This document shows, piece after piece, positions 8,181 to 20,600 of a DNA stretch of 64,000 nucleotides. Positions within the stretch are counted from its first letter, which is position 1; the number at the start of each line of letters is the position of its first letter. A program made the position numbers and the translations under genes. A model generated the notes under the pieces. The model ran no database searches. It saw nothing but the letters and a program-made list of their open reading frames with translations, and had not been told where the DNA came from. This DNA is from Balneolaceae bacterium (lineage in GTDB: Bacteria > Bacteroidota > Rhodothermia > Balneolales > Balneolaceae), in contig CP051242.1 of NCBI GenBank assembly GCA_017795005.1, positions 2,844,119 to 2,908,118 on the forward strand, in the 5' to 3' direction.

Positions 8181-11100
8181 TTAGCTACAGCCCGAAGTAG
8201 AGCCGCATGTAATACATTTCATACAGGTTCCATTACGAACCATTGTCATACTACCGCATTCCGGACAAGCATCACCGGTATAACCTAGTTGCTTTGCCTT
8301 TTCATAGTCGCTTTCGTAGCTACTGGCTTTTTCAGCTTTCACTACCTGAGCTGCAGCGGTTGTTTCTGCAATTACTTTTTCAACAACTTCCGGAGCTTTT
8401 GCTACTACTGGTGCCGGAGCTGGCGCGGCAGGTGCAGGCGCCGGAGCAACAGCTACATCTTCTTCCATTGGGCGAAGATCACGGGTGTGAATTTGATCAG
8501 CAGGAACATGCGCTAAATCTTCTCTTCCCAGATAAGTAACCGCCAATTCACGGAAAATGTAATCAATTACAGAAGTACTCATTTTCACGTGTGGGTTTCC
8601 GTTTACCATACCACTTGGCTCGAATTTGGTGAATACGAAGGCGTCCACAAATTCTTCCAGAGGTACACCATGCTGCAGTCCGAGAGAAATCGAAATCGCG
8701 AAACAGTTCAGTAAACTTCTGAAGGCAGCTCCTTCGCGGTGCATATCAATAAAGATTTCACCCAACTGACCGTTTTCGTACTCACCGGTTCGCAGATATA
8801 CACTCTGTCCACCAATTTTCACTTTCTGAGTGTAGCCTTCACGACGGAACGGAAGTCGCTGACGACGTGCGAGGTATTTGTGAATAATTTTCTCAGCTAC
8901 CTCCACTACTTTATCCTGTGCAACAACTGTTGCCTGATCAACCACTTCTTCCTCTTCATCCAGCTCATCAAATACATCAGCCATACTGTTCAGTGGCTGA
9001 CTTAATTTTGAACCATCTCTGTAAAGTGCATTCGCTTTCAACATCATTTCCCATGAAAGCATATAAGCGTCTTTCATATCCTCAACTGTTGCCTCATTAG
9101 GCAGGTTGATGGTTTTCGAAATTGCACCTGAAAGGAATGGTTGTGCAGCTGCCATCATTTTAATATGGCCTTCTGCAGATATATAACGTGTACCAATTCG
9201 ACCACATTTGTTTGCGCAATCGAATACGGCTAGATGTTCCTCTTTAAGATGAGGAGCCCCTTCTACCGTCATGGTACCACAAACATAATCGTTCGCTTCC
9301 TGGATTTGGTCTTTGCTGAATCCAAGATGACGAAGCATGTCAAAAGTAAAGTCGGAAAGTTGTTCTTCTGTAATTCCAAGAACTTCTTTACAGAAATCTT
9401 CACCCAGTGTAAACTGGTTGAAGGCGAATTTAATATCAAAACTGCTTGGAAGCGCAGCATTGATTGCCTCAATCTTTTCATCTGTAAATCCTTTGTCTTT
9501 TAACGACTCTGGATTAATGTGTGGACAGCCTTCAAGCGTTGCATATCCTTTTGCATAGTTGATAATTTCTTCGGCTTCTTTAGGACTGTACCCTAATGTT
9601 TTCAGTGCTTTTGGAACACTTTGGTTGATGATTTTGAAATAACCACCACCTGCAAGTTTTTTAAACTTCACAAGTGCAAAATCAGGCTCAACACCGGTTG
9701 TATCACAATCCATAACAAGACCAATGGTACCGGTTGGTGCAAGAACTGTAACCTGCGCATTTCTATAACCGTGCTTTTCGCCAAGACTCACTGCAGCATC
9801 AGATGTTTCCTGAGCAGCTTTCAATAGATAGTCAGGACAAATAGAAGCGTCAATTCCAAGTGGCTTAACAGTTAATCCTTCATACTCTTCAGGATCTACA
9901 TTATAAGCTGCCCGTTTGTGATTACGAAGTACACGAAGCATATGCTCTTTATTCTTCTCGTATCCTTTGAACGGTCCAAGTTCTCCGGCAAGCTCAGCAC
10001 TTGTTTCGTAGGCTTTCATATGCATAATAGCAGTCAATGCACCGGCAGTAGCAACACCTTCGTCGCTATCATAAGGGATTCCCTGAACCATCAGAGCAGC
10101 GCCAATATTGGCGTATCCAAGTCCAAGTGTTCTGAATACATAAGAAAGCTCTGCAATTTCTTTAGATGGGAACTGAGCCATCAATACTGAAATTTCAAGA
10201 ACCGTTGTCCAGATTCGGGAAGCAAAACGTAAAGACTCTACATCAAAAGTAGTACAAGCTTCATCTTTGAAATATTTCATTAAGTTCAGAGAAGCCAGGT
10301 TACATGCGGTGTTGTCCAGAAACATATACTCAGAGCAAGGATTACTCGCACGAATTTCGCCATCTTCTGGGCAGGTATGCCATTCGTTGATGGTATCATG
10401 GTATTGAGTTCCCGGATCAGCAGAGGCCCAGGCAGCGTATGCAATCTGATCCCACATTTCGGATGCCTGCATTGTTTTGCATGGCTTAGGCTCACGACCT
10501 TCTTCTTCTGCCTTTTCCTTTTCAACTCTCCAATAGAGATTCCATTCCGAATCATCCTTTACAGCTTTCATGAAAGCATTAGGAACACGAACAGAGTTAT
10601 TTGAATTCTGACCTGCTACCGTTGCATACGCTTCTGAATTCCAATCTGTATCATACGTTTCGAACTCCAAATCTTTGTAACCCTGAGCGGCCAGTTGCAT
10701 AACCCTTTCAATATAATTTAAAGGAACCTGATCACGCTTTGCCTGACGTATTACTTTACCAAGCTCTTTATTTTTTAGCGGATCACGACTCATCGCACCA
10801 TTAAAGGTTCTGCCTTCAATTTCTACCGGAGTATGGCACAGCTTGATAATATCTTTAAGATGCTTCTGTGTGATTTTAGAGCCAGCAACCAAAGCAGCTA
10901 CTTTTTGCTCTTCTTTAACTTTCCAGTTGATGTACTCTTCTATATCAGGGTGATCCAGATCCAGTGTTACCATCTTAGCAGCACGTCTGGTTGTTCCTCC
11001 GGATTTGATGGCACCAGCTGCACGATCTCCAATTTTAAGGAAACTCATCAAACCGGATGATTTTCCACCTCCACTTAAAGGCTCATTCTCACCCCTGATG

Positions 11101-11813
11101 GATGAAAAATTACTCCCTGTTCCTGATCCATATTTAAATAGTCGTGCCTCACGAACCCACAAATCCATGATTCCGCCTTCATTAACCAAATCATCGTCCA
11201 CGCTTTGGATAAAGCAAGCATGAGGTTGTGGATGAGTATAAGAATCTTTAGATCGGGTAAGTTTTCCGGTTTTTGCATCTACATAGTGATGTCCTTGTGC
11301 AGGACCGTTAATTCCATACGCCCAATTTAAACCGGTATTGAACCATTGAGGACTATTAGGAGCAGCCATTTGATTGGCTAACATATAGCATAGTTCATCA
11401 TAAAAAACTTTCGCATCTTCTTCAGTATCGAAGTAGTCGTGCTTCCATCCCCAGTAAGTCCAACAGCCCGCCAATCTGCTGAAAACTTGTCTACTATCAA
11501 TCTCATGTGAAAAGCGCTTCTCTTCCGGTAACTTTTTTAGTTCCTTTTCATCTGCTGCAGATTTTTGAAGCCACGCTGGCACTCCTTTCTCTGCTACTTT
11601 TTTAAGTGCAGCGGGTACACCTGCTTTTCTGAAATACTTCTGCGCGATTACGTCGGTTGCTACCTGTGACCAGGATTCAGGAACCGCCACATTTTCCATA
11701 TGGAAAACCTGAGATCCGTCCGGGTTTTTGATTTCTGATGTTCGTTCAACAAAGTTGATACCGTCATATGGAGATACCCATTCTGGCTTAGTATAAAAGC
11801 GTGTAAATTTCAT
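8181..11813 (-). CDS. nrdJ: Adenosylcobalamin-dependent (class II) ribonucleoside-diphosphate reductase
   Basis: Class II ribonucleotide reductase, 1210 residues, reducing ribonucleotides to deoxyribonucleotides with coenzyme B12 and no oxygen requirement. The barrel motifs are clear: [14 protein letters not shown] near 230, [20 protein letters not shown] near 490 (active-site cysteine and asparagine loop) and [17 protein letters not shown] near 695. A Pro/Ala-rich linker (about 1115-1145) joins the core to a C-terminal TSCPD-type tail with [14 protein letters not shown] and a final SGCS. This cysteine tail binds zinc and/or carries the reducing cysteines in relatives. The length fits the long NrdJ group. 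ATG at 11811-11813 has no strong ribosome site. The 712-bp upstream gap holds perfect DnaA boxes, so control by DnaA is possible. No class I nrdAB is in view. Confidence 0.97.
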   Translation of the reverse strand: MKFTRFYTKPEWVSPYDGINFVERTSEIKNPDGSQVFHMENVAVPESWSQVATDVIAQKYFRKAGVPAALKKVAEKGVPAWLQKSAADEKELKKLPEEKRFSHEIDSRQVFSRLAGCWTYWGWKHDYFDTEEDAKVFYDELCYMLANQMAAPNSPQWFNTGLNWAYGINGPAQGHHYVDAKTGKLTRSKDSYTHPQPHACFIQSVDDDLVNEGGIMDLWVREARLFKYGSGTGSNFSSIRGENEPLSGGGKSSGLMSFLKIGDRAAGAIKSGGTTRRAAKMVTLDLDHPDIEEYINWKVKEEQKVAALVAGSKITQKHLKDIIKLCHTPVEIEGRTFNGAMSRDPLKNKELGKVIRQAKRDQVPLNYIERVMQLAAQGYKDLEFETYDTDWNSEAYATVAGQNSNNSVRVPNAFMKAVKDDSEWNLYWRVEKEKAEEEGREPKPCKTMQASEMWDQIAYAAWASADPGTQYHDTINEWHTCPEDGEIRASNPCSEYMFLDNTACNLASLNLMKYFKDEACTTFDVESLRFASRIWTTVLEISVLMAQFPSKEIAELSYVFRTLGLGYANIGAALMVQGIPYDSDEGVATAGALTAIMHMKAYETSAELAGELGPFKGYEKNKEHMLRVLRNHKRAAYNVDPEEYEGLTVKPLGIDASICPDYLLKAAQETSDAAVSLGEKHGYRNAQVTVLAPTGTIGLVMDCDTTGVEPDFALVKFKKLAGGGYFKIINQSVPKALKTLGYSPKEAEEIINYAKGYATLEGCPHINPESLKDKGFTDEKIEAINAALPSSFDIKFAFNQFTLGEDFCKEVLGITEEQLSDFTFDMLRHLGFSKDQIQEANDYVCGTMTVEGAPHLKEEHLAVFDCANKCGRIGTRYISAEGHIKMMAAAQPFLSGAISKTINLPNEATVEDMKDAYMLSWEMMLKANALYRDGSKLSQPLNSMADVFDELDEEEEVVDQATVVAQDKVVEVAEKIIHKYLARRQRLPFRREGYTQKVKIGGQSVYLRTGEYENGQLGEIFIDMHREGAAFRSLLNCFAISISLGLQHGVPLEEFVDAFVFTKFEPSGMVNGNPHVKMSTSVIDYIFRELAVTYLGREDLAHVPADQIHTRDLRPMEEDVAVAPAPAPAAPAPAPVVAKAPEVVEKVIAETTAAAQVVKAEKASSYESDYEKAKQLGYTGDACPECGSMTMVRNGTCMKCITCGSTSGCS

Positions 11814-12525
11814 TGGCGTACTTCTGTAAAATTCGTGTTAGTCTTCGTAGATGAAATATCATTACCCCTTGTAAATCGGAGCCGTTTCTCCTAAAGAAGT
11901 GCTTTCAAATATATACGCCGTAAACTATGCTAACAAATTAAATCTTCATTTCTTTTCCACAATCTTTAACACTTATCCACATTAACTAAAAATTAAATTC
12001 ATTAAAGTTCAGTTAACAAAAAATTAATTATATAACTAAAATATATTTTTAAGGATTTATGAATCTATTTTTTTAAGCGATCTTATAAAAAATGTATTTT
12101 TGATATATTATTTAATGTTTTTAGCCTTCAGTGATAATTTTTAAAAGTTAAAAAGTTATCCACAGAATTTTTTAAATGATTTTATTTATATAATAAATTA
12201 ATGATAAAAAATTTATAATTTTATTATTAATTAAAAATTATTTTTTATTTTAAAATCATATTAATATCAGTCAAAATTTCATATAAATTTCTGTTTATTT
12301 TCTTTAGCGACTAACTCTTCTTGATCAATTTATTCAATCAGCTTCAAACTCAACTAAAATGACTAAACGATTGAATACCAATTCGTTTATTTATTTCTTT
12401 TCCTAAACCGACATTATGGAACTACCAGATTGTTATGCATATCAATATTTGAAGCAGTAAAATTCTAATTGCCTTTCAAATCAGGTTTAAGTATTTAATG
12501 TAGGTACCTTACCTATTCCTGAGTT
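11814..12525. promoter_or_regulatory. 712-bp AT-rich gap with DnaA boxes, between divergent genes
   Basis: The longest gene-free stretch in the window. Two perfect DnaA boxes (TTATCCACA) lie at 11973-11981 and 12156-12164, and a one-mismatch box (TTTTCCACA) at 11953-11961, all in the same orientation. Right after the second box is a run of almost pure A/T (about 12165-12255). Short A/T-rich repeats such as TTAACTAAAAATTAA recur at 11983, 12013 and 12225. The arrangement fits either a DnaA-controlled nrdJ promoter, as known for nrdAB in E. coli, or a replication origin. No open reading frame of convincing quality and no clear riboswitch fold was seen. Confidence 0.6.
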
Positions 12526-13173
12526 ATGAGAACTAGCATATTATTTCTGACCCTTTTCATTGTAAGCTCTTGTGCTACTCAAAAAGAAATTGCCCGAAAA
12601 AGCATCTATTCCTTTAATTTTGAAGGAGAGCAGTTTCAGATAACCAGTATTAATACAGATAGTGGTGAAGGGTTTAATTTCCTGTCACAAATAGACAATT
12701 CCGGCAAAACTGAATTCAAGGCCAGAGATTTCAATCAGGATGGAACCTTAGATATAGTACTAAAAGGAAACTTAACTTTAACCAAAGCCAATGAAATCTA
12801 TTTGGCGGGTATAAACTTCGCACGAGCTGAAGGTAATTATAAGGAAACAACCTCCCTTCGCACATTTGAGTTTAGCAAAGCTGAAAATTTATACACTATT
12901 AAGACCTATATATTGGATGAGGACAATGCATCTAATTTATTTTCTATATACAACCATTTGACTGGTGAATTATCCTTGTTTTCTGATTCTAATGCCAACG
13001 GAGTACTTAACACAAGAGAAAAAGGAAACATGTCCATTGAAGATGCAAACCGACTTTATAAAGAAATTATTGAGGAAGGTATTTTATCCAAAAGAATGGT
13101 TAAGAAAGAAACTACATATATTGTTATAGAGAGCTCGAACTTACAAACAGCTTCATATCGAAAAGAACACTAA
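12526..13173 (+). CDS. Lipoprotein with calcium-loop-like repeats, unknown function
   Basis: 215 residues with a clear lipoprotein signal (LFIVSSCAT; lipidated cysteine near residue 17). Two acidic loops resemble EF-hand or dockerin calcium sites: DFNQDGTLDIV in the middle and DSNANGVLNTREKG near 160. Each is followed by a short helix containing a similar motif, LTKANEIYLAGI and IEDANRLYKEII. This suggests an internal duplication of about 95 residues. The gene stands alone, 91 bp before the efflux operon. It may bind a metal or peptidoglycan at the outer membrane, but that is a guess. Confidence 0.65.
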   Translation: MRTSILFLTLFIVSSCATQKEIARKSIYSFNFEGEQFQITSINTDSGEGFNFLSQIDNSGKTEFKARDFNQDGTLDIVLKGNLTLTKANEIYLAGINFARAEGNYKETTSLRTFEFSKAENLYTIKTYILDEDNASNLFSIYNHLTGELSLFSDSNANGVLNTREKGNMSIEDANRLYKEIIEEGILSKRMVKKETTYIVIESSNLQTASYRKEH

Positions 13174-13264
13174 TCTGGTTTCTTAAAATTTAATTTCATC
13201 CGAAACATTGTAAAATACAGGTCGTAACGGGCGTTCTGTAATAAACAACCAATCAATTTTCGGA

Positions 13265-14329
13265 ATGAATACTAAACGCTTCGGATACTATATACTTGCT
13301 TCCGCACTTTCAATTATGACCCTTCAAGCTTGCGGAAATGGAAATAATCAAGACAATAACAACAACAATAATAATAATGACTCAACTCTGGTGATTCCTG
13401 TTGAGGTAAATGATGTGAGTCGGGGAGACATATCAGCCTACTATTCTAATACTGCTACTCTCGAGGCTGTTGAAGAAGCAACTGTAGTTTCTAAAGTACG
13501 CGGTATTGTAGAACAAATTATGGTTGAAGAGGGTGATGACGTTCGCAAAGGTCAGGTTATTGCAAAAATTGAAGACGAACAATACAGAATTGAAAGTGAG
13601 CGCGCAAAAGCGACTATGGATCGTCTTTATAATGAGTATCAAAGAAATAAAGAGCTTTTTGAAAGAAACTTAACAAGCGCTGAAGTGTATGAGAACTCAC
13701 GTTTCGAGTATGAGTCTCAAAAATCAGCCTATGATCTTGCTCAATTAAATTATGAGTATACCTCCATCAAAAGCCCGATTACTGGTGTTATTTCAGAACG
13801 CCTGATTAAAGTGGGTAATATGATTGGAACCGATCAGGAAGTATTTGAAGTAACTGACTTCGATCCTATTCAGGCTAATCTTTTCATTCCTGAACATGAA
13901 CGCGCAAAAATTAAGGCTGGACAACGTGCTGAGTTGGTAGCAGATGCCATTCCTGGACGAGTATTTACTGGAAAAGTACAACGAATCAGCCCTACCATTG
14001 ATCCCCAAACAGGTACATTCAAAGTAACTGTTTATCTGGATGATAATCAGGATGTTCTTCGCCCTGGTATGTTTGGTCGTGTTAAAATTGTTTACGATAC
14101 ACGTATGAATACCAAAATGATTCCAAAAGCAGCCGTTATTTCGGAAGATGAAATTCAGTCTGTATTTGTTATTAAAGATTCATTGGCTTTCAGAAAGACT
14201 ATTCGTACAGGCTATGTAAACGGAACTAAAATTGAAGTAATTGACGGACTTGAAGATGGTGAGATTGTAGTGACCACAGGTCAGGGAAGTTTAACTGATA
14301 GTACCCGAGTTAACATCGTACGACTTTAA
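13265..14329 (+). CDS. RND efflux periplasmic adaptor (membrane-fusion lipoprotein)
   Basis: 354-residue adaptor linking an inner-membrane RND pump to an outer-membrane channel. A lipobox, LQAC, puts the lipidated cysteine at residue 23. It is followed by an unusual flexible run of asparagines and aspartates (NNQDNNNNNNNND). The lipoyl/biotinyl domain shows VSKVRGIVEQIMVEEGDDVRKG, interrupted by a coiled-coil hairpin (about 110-155), then IKSPITGVISERL, the beta-barrel (about 200-280) and the membrane-proximal domain with GLEDGEIVVTTGQGSL. It is the first gene of a three-gene operon, 18 bp before the first pump gene. No outer-membrane TolC-like gene accompanies it. Confidence 0.92.
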   Translation: MNTKRFGYYILASALSIMTLQACGNGNNQDNNNNNNNNDSTLVIPVEVNDVSRGDISAYYSNTATLEAVEEATVVSKVRGIVEQIMVEEGDDVRKGQVIAKIEDEQYRIESERAKATMDRLYNEYQRNKELFERNLTSAEVYENSRFEYESQKSAYDLAQLNYEYTSIKSPITGVISERLIKVGNMIGTDQEVFEVTDFDPIQANLFIPEHERAKIKAGQRAELVADAIPGRVFTGKVQRISPTIDPQTGTFKVTVYLDDNQDVLRPGMFGRVKIVYDTRMNTKMIPKAAVISEDEIQSVFVIKDSLAFRKTIRTGYVNGTKIEVIDGLEDGEIVVTTGQGSLTDSTRVNIVRL

Positions 14330-14347
14330 TTAACAGGAGAAAACATT

Positions 14348-17300
14348 ATGAAACTGATCGATTTCTCCATAAAAAGAAAAGTAACTATAAGTATGTTTAC
14401 AGTTGCTATTCTTTTGTTCGGAATGGTTTCCCTTGGCCGACTAAACGTAAATCTACTTCCTGATCTTAGCTACCCTACCCTGACTATTCGAACTGAATTT
14501 GAAGGCGCAGCACCAATTGAAATTGAAAATTTGATTACTAAACCCATTGAAGAAGCTGTTGGGGTTGTAAAAGGGGTGAAAAAGGTTCGCTCAATTTCCC
14601 GTACAGGACAATCAGATGTAGTTCTGGAATTCGCCTGGGGTACTGAGATGGATTTTGCAAACCTGGACGTAATCAGTAAACTGGATGCAATTCAACTGCC
14701 TCTTCAGGCAAAAAAACCGGTTACTCTTCGCTTCGACCCTACACTTGACCCGGTAATGCGCTATGCGCTTTATTACGATGATTCTGAATCCCAGACCGAA
14801 AGTAATGATGAGGCTTCTGTAGATTATGCTTCTTATGGAGAAGAAGATCAGAATATTAATGATGCTACTTCTATTGCCAGATTAAAGCAGCTCCGTATTA
14901 TTGGTGAAGAGCTGCTTAAGAAAAATCTGGAATCTACTGTTGGAGTTGCTTCAGTTAAAATCAGCGGGGGTCTTGAGGAAGAAATTCAAGTTAATATCGA
15001 TCAGCAACGTTTGGCTTATCTTGATATTCCTATCGAAAATGTCACCTCCATACTTGGAGCAGAAAACATTAACCTTTCTGGTGGTCGACTGGAAGAAGGA
15101 ACTCAACAATATCTTGTAAGGACCCTTAACGAGTTCAAGAACATAGAGCAGATCAGAAATGTAATTGTTTCTACCGTAGATAATAACACCATCTATCTGA
15201 AAGATGTAGCAGAAGTAACTCAAGCCTATAAAGAACGAGAAGCAATTACTCGTCTGGACGGTATGGAAGCTGTTGAAGTAGCTATCTATAAGGAAGGTGA
15301 TGGAAATACTGTTGCTGTTGCAGAAGTAGTTGAGGAGCGTATCAATCGCGTTCGCGAAACACTTCCCAAAGGTATGAAACTTGAAAAAGTCTATGATCAA
15401 TCCATCTTTATTTCATCTGCTGTTAATGAAGTTCGAAATGCAGGTATTATTGGTGGTATCCTTGCCGTATTGGTGCTCTTTTTCTTTTTAAGAGATTTCT
15501 GGAGTACTGTTATTATTTCGGTATCTATTCCAGTATCGATTATTGCCACTTTTAATTTGATGTACGGCAACAATATTACTCTGAATATTATGAGCCTGGG
15601 TGGTATTGCACTTGGTATAGGGATGTTGGTGGATAACTCGATTGTGGTTCTGGAAAACATTGCGAGACATAGAGCCATGGGTAAAAATGTTCTTCAGGCG
15701 GCTCAGGATGGAGCCGGTGAAGTTGGAACCGCTGTGATTGCTTCCACATTAACTACTGTTGCTGTATTCTTCCCTCTCGTTTTCGTAGATGGTATAGCCG
15801 GACAGTTATTCCGTGATCAGGCACTTACTGTTACCTTCTCTTTGCTTGCTTCTCTTGCTGTTGCGGTTACTTTAATTCCAATGATGTCATCTTTAAGCAG
15901 CAGAAAGAAAGAACAAGCTCCCCTCTCTTTGAAAGAACCTCGTACCGGTTTTGGTAGAGGATTAAGAGCTATCAGACTTTTTGTTTTTTATACCATTCCT
16001 TCAGTGATTACTAAAGGAATCAGATATGTAATTGCCGGAATCGCTTGGGTGTTTTCAAAAATATTTGCTATCCCTCTTTATCTTTTTGATAAGGCATACT
16101 CCGGTGTCGAGAAGGCGTATAATGGATTATTGGTTGCTTCTTTAAATCATCGTTTTATTGTGATCTTGATTGCACTTGGTGCATTTGGCGGATCTCTGGC
16201 ATTAGTTCCTCGTATTGGCATCGAATTAATTCCTCAACTATCGCAAGGTGAATTTGCCGTTGAATTTAAACTACCTCCTGGTACTCCGATTGAAGAAACT
16301 GATGATGCTCTAAAAGCAGTTCAGGAAGCAACTCGTTCAAGAGACGGAGTAAGGTCTACTTTTGCTGTTGCAGGAACCGGAAACAGAATTGATGCGAATC
16401 CGGATGAAGGTGGTGAAAACTGGGGAGAACTAAATGTGCTTCTTGCATCAGGTGCTTCTTCAGTGGATGAAGAAAGAACCATGAGTTCAATGAGAAACTC
16501 TCTTTCCCAGATTCCGGGCTTACAGTACAAGTTCTCACGTCCATCCCTATTCACTTTTTCTACTCCCGTTGAAATTGAGATCAGTGGTTTTGATTTGGAA
16601 AAGCTAAAAGCAGCCAGTGATGAAATCACCCGAAGAATGGAAGCAAACGGAAGATTTGCAGATGTTAAGAACACTATGGAATTAGGAAGTCCGGAAATTC
16701 AAATTCTGTTCGATAGAGACCGCGCTGCGGCACTTGGACTTCAGGTTCATGAAGTTGCAGATCGTGTTGTTAGCAATGTTAGAGGTGATGTTGCTACCCG
16801 CTACACTTACCGGGACAGAAAGATTGACGTATTAGTACGAGCACGTGAAGAAGACCGTTCTTCTGCTGCTGAAATCCAGCAAATCGTAGTTAATCCTGGA
16901 GCCGAAAGACCTATTCCACTAAGTGCCATTGCAGAAGTGAAAATTGCGAATGGACCAGGAGAAATCAGACGTGCTTCACAGCAACGAGTAGCTTTAGTTT
17001 CTGCAAACCTGAATTATGGAGATCTCGGTGATGCAGCTGCTGATGTACAACAAATTATAAATGGTGTAGCAATGCCTATCGGAACATATGCGAGAATAGC
17101 CGGGCAAAATGAAGAAATGTCGGATTCATTCCGTTCTCTTCTTTTCGCTCTTTCTTTGGCAATTTTCTTGGTATATCTGGTAATGGCTTCTCAGTTTGAG
17201 TCTTTACTACATCCATTCATTATTTTATTCACAATTCCACTTGCTCTTGTTGGTGCAGTGCTGGCATTATTCTTTACCGGCACTACTATCAGTGTTGTAG

Positions 17301-17650
17301 TATTTATCGGATTAATATTACTTGCCGGAATTGTAGTAAATAATGCCATTGTTCTTATTGACCTGATAAATCAGCTTAGAGAACGTGGGATGGATAAATA
17401 CGAAGCCATTATGGAAGGTGCTAAGTCAAGACTTCGCCCTATTCTGATGACAACCTTAACTACTACGCTTGGGCTACTTCCTTTAGCAATTGGTTTTGGT
17501 GATGGAGCGGAGCTAAGAGCTCCTATGGGAATCACTGTAATTGGGGGATTATTGGTCTCAACCCTGTTAACTTTGGTCGTGATTCCGGTAATGTATTCCA
17601 TCATGGATCATAAAACATATAATGTTGAACCAGAAACAACAGAGGCCTGA
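14348..17650 (+). CDS. RND efflux transporter permease 1
   Basis: Proton-driven inner-membrane pump of the AcrB/MdtB family, 1100 residues with the twelve-helix, two-porter-loop plan. TM4 carries the proton-relay aspartate in GMLVDNSIVVLEN, and the second half has LAGIVVNNAIVLIDLINQ. Compared with typical members (about 1030 residues) it has two insertions. One is a very acidic stretch near residues 143-175 (YYDDSESQTESNDEAS...). The other is a long cytoplasmic segment near 515-600, rich in basic and hydrophobic residues, between TM6 and the second half. A ribosome site (AACAGGAGAAAAC) precedes the ATG. It probably pairs with the next pump, as MdtB does with MdtC, but substrates are unknown. 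Confidence 0.93.
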   Translation: MKLIDFSIKRKVTISMFTVAILLFGMVSLGRLNVNLLPDLSYPTLTIRTEFEGAAPIEIENLITKPIEEAVGVVKGVKKVRSISRTGQSDVVLEFAWGTEMDFANLDVISKLDAIQLPLQAKKPVTLRFDPTLDPVMRYALYYDDSESQTESNDEASVDYASYGEEDQNINDATSIARLKQLRIIGEELLKKNLESTVGVASVKISGGLEEEIQVNIDQQRLAYLDIPIENVTSILGAENINLSGGRLEEGTQQYLVRTLNEFKNIEQIRNVIVSTVDNNTIYLKDVAEVTQAYKEREAITRLDGMEAVEVAIYKEGDGNTVAVAEVVEERINRVRETLPKGMKLEKVYDQSIFISSAVNEVRNAGIIGGILAVLVLFFFLRDFWSTVIISVSIPVSIIATFNLMYGNNITLNIMSLGGIALGIGMLVDNSIVVLENIARHRAMGKNVLQAAQDGAGEVGTAVIASTLTTVAVFFPLVFVDGIAGQLFRDQALTVTFSLLASLAVAVTLIPMMSSLSSRKKEQAPLSLKEPRTGFGRGLRAIRLFVFYTIPSVITKGIRYVIAGIAWVFSKIFAIPLYLFDKAYSGVEKAYNGLLVASLNHRFIVILIALGAFGGSLALVPRIGIELIPQLSQGEFAVEFKLPPGTPIEETDDALKAVQEATRSRDGVRSTFAVAGTGNRIDANPDEGGENWGELNVLLASGASSVDEERTMSSMRNSLSQIPGLQYKFSRPSLFTFSTPVEIEISGFDLEKLKAASDEITRRMEANGRFADVKNTMELGSPEIQILFDRDRAAALGLQVHEVADRVVSNVRGDVATRYTYRDRKIDVLVRAREEDRSSAAEIQQIVVNPGAERPIPLSAIAEVKIANGPGEIRRASQQRVALVSANLNYGDLGDAAADVQQIINGVAMPIGTYARIAGQNEEMSDSFRSLLFALSLAIFLVYLVMASQFESLLHPFIILFTIPLALVGAVLALFFTGTTISVVVFIGLILLAGIVVNNAIVLIDLINQLRERGMDKYEAIMEGAKSRLRPILMTTLTTTLGLLPLAIGFGDGAELRAPMGITVIGGLLVSTLLTLVVIPVMYSIMDHKTYNVEPETTEA

Positions 17651-17652
17651 TC

Positions 17653-20600
17653 ATGAGTTTAACACAGCTGTCTGTAAAACGTCCTGTAACCACTATGATG
17701 GTTTTTATGAGCCTTGTAGTGGTAGGGATTATTGCAACCCGACTAGTTCCTTTGGAATATTTCCCGGATATCAGTTTTCCGGGAGCCTTTGTACAAGTCC
17801 CCTACCCTAACGCTTCTCCTGAAGAGATTGAAGAACAGGTAATCCGACCAATGGAAGAAGCTCTTGCCACAATAAGTGGTTTAGAGCGAATGAATTCGAA
17901 TGCCGGTGAAAATAATGGTGGAATCCAGGTTATGTTCAAACAAGGTGCGGACATCAATCTGAAAGCCATTGAGATAAAAGAGAAAATTGAGAGTGTTCGA
18001 AATCAACTGCCGGATGATTTTGAGTACTATAATATTTTCAAGTTTGAAGATGGAGGTTCTAATACTCTTCAGCTTCGTATTTCATCAGATAGAGATCTTT
18101 CAAATGCCTACGAACTCCTGAATAGAAACCTCAAGCAACGCATTGAACGAATTGAAGGAGTTGGACAGGTAACCTTATACGGTGTTGAAAAAAAGGAAAT
18201 CCGAATTGAATTGATCAATGACCGGGTTCTGGCTTACGGAGTAGATCTTAATCAGCTAACACAAACGCTTCAGCGAGCCAATTTCTCTACTTCGGCCGGT
18301 AAAATTACTGACGCAGGCCTTAGATATAACGTTCGTCCTATTGGTGAATTGAGAGGTGTGGATGACATCAAAGAGCTGATTATTGGAGACAATAATCTCA
18401 AGGTAAAAGATATTGCGGATGTAAAATATGTTGAGCCAAAAAGGGATTATGCTCGTCACCTGGATCAAAAATATGCGATTGGGTTAGATATTGTTAAAGA
18501 GTCCTCGGCAAATACCATTGCAACAGTAGACAGGGTTCTTGAAGAAATCGACGAGATCAATAAGCTTCCCGAGATGCAGGGCATTGAAATTTATGAGATG
18601 TTCAATCAGGCTGATGGGATCATGATTTCACTTAAAGAACTGATGAACTCAGGATTAGTAGGAGCTGGACTTTCTATTTTTATGCTCTTCTTTTTCCTTC
18701 GTCAGTTTACTACGACTATGATTGTAGCTACAGCCGTACCTTTTTCATTAATTGTAACATTGGGTTTTTTCTACTTCCTTGGTATCTCAGTTAATATTCT
18801 ATCAATGACTGGGCTAATTCTGGCTATTGGGATGCTGGTAGATAATGCGGTTGTAGTAACAGAAAATATCCATCGCCACCAAAGAATGGGATTTGCCAAT
18901 AAAGTTGCTGCGATCATGGGGGCTCGTCAGGTTGGGATCGCGGTTACCGCAGGCACCTTAACATCTGTGGTAGTTTTCCTTCCTAATATCTTAAATGAAA
19001 GTTTTGTAGCACCTTATATGTATTATATCGGAATGCCGATTATCATTTCTCTGATCGCATCCCTTCTTATCTCATTAACGGTTATTCCTCTTCTAACTTC
19101 AAGGATAGCGGCTCCTGAAAAGATCAAACGAACAGTTATCGATTCTTTTTCGGAAGTCTATGCTAAATTTCTTGGCTGGTTTATTGATCGCCGATGGGTT
19201 TCTACAATAAGTATTATCCTTCTTCTTTTCAGTGGAGCTCTTCCTTTTGTTTTTGGACTTAATGTAGACATGTTCCCAAGAGTTGAGGAAAGAGAATTAC
19301 AGTTACGATATAATCTTAATGCCTCTTACACTTTAGACCGTGTAAAAGAAACTGTTGATAAAGTTGAACAGTATTTGTACGACAATCAGGAGCTTTTCGA
19401 AATTGAATCGGTTTATACCTACTACCAGCCTGAATTTGCTAACTCTACTATCATTCTTATTGATGAAGATAAAGCTGAGAAATCAGTTACCGCTATCAAA
19501 AAGGAAATTGAAGAAAATCTTCCTTTAGTTACTATTGGTGAGCCTGCCTTTGAATTCAGAAGCAGAAATAATAACGAAGGCATCAGGGTTTATGTAAATG
19601 GGGAATCTATGGAAGTTCTTCAACAACTTGCTGAACAGGTTGAATGGAGACTTAATCAAATTGAAGGTCTGGCTGATGTAAAATCAGATGCTGAAATTGG
19701 TCGGGATGAAGTCCGACTTTCTATAGACCACGAAAGGGCACGAAACTATGGATTAACTTCTACTCAGGTAGCACAAGCAGTTTCCAGTTCTGTAAGAGGA
19801 TTTAATCTTCGAAAGATACGAGGAGAACAATCCGAAATTGATGTAATCCTTGCCCTTCAAAATGCCGATCGTCAATCTGTTGCCGACTTACAGGAATTAC
19901 CAATTGCCATTGGCGATAACAAAAGTATAAAACTATCCAGTGTAGCTGATTTCGAGGAAACTAAAGGTCCGGGTAGAATTTTCCGAGAAAACCGAAAGAC
20001 TTCATTAGGGATCGGTGTTAATCTGGATGGAATTACCATGGATAAAGCCCGCCCTATAATTACTGAAGTGATGGATCAGATTGTATATCCTGCAGGATAT
20101 AGCTGGGGTTATGGACGTAGTTTTAACGATGATGCCGAAGCAATGGGCGTTATGTTATTTAATATCGGAATTGCCTTCTTTTTAATCTATTTGGTAATGG
20201 CATCCTTATTCGAGTCGATGATTTACCCAACAAGTATCCTTACATGTATACTTTATGGTATTGTTGGGATTTTCTGGTTCTTCTTTATTACCGGAACTAC
20301 ATTCGATTTCATGTCGATGATCGGAATTCTTATCCTAATGGGTATTGTAGTTAATAATGGTATTGTTCTTATTGATCATATTCTACATTTAAGAAGTGAA
20401 GGGATGAGTCGCCGTGAAGCTATTATTCAGGGTGGAAAAGACCGAATGCGACCAATCTTAATGACTGCCGGAACTACCGTATTAGGGTTAATTCCTCTTG
20501 GTCTGGGTACTACTCAAATTGGTGGTGACGGACCTCCCTACTTTCCTATGGCAAGAGCTATTATTGGTGGACTAACGTTCTCAACTGTAGTTACCTTAAT

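Noticed and set aside
10286-11278. Additional open frames on both strands within nrdJ
   Set aside because: The nrdJ frame is intact and recognised end to end; these frames are side effects of its codon use.
14951-16674. Long minus-strand open frames inside the first RND pump gene (for example 14951-15400 and 16321-16674)
   Set aside because: They are complementary shadows of the pump codons, have no start context and no family-like content.
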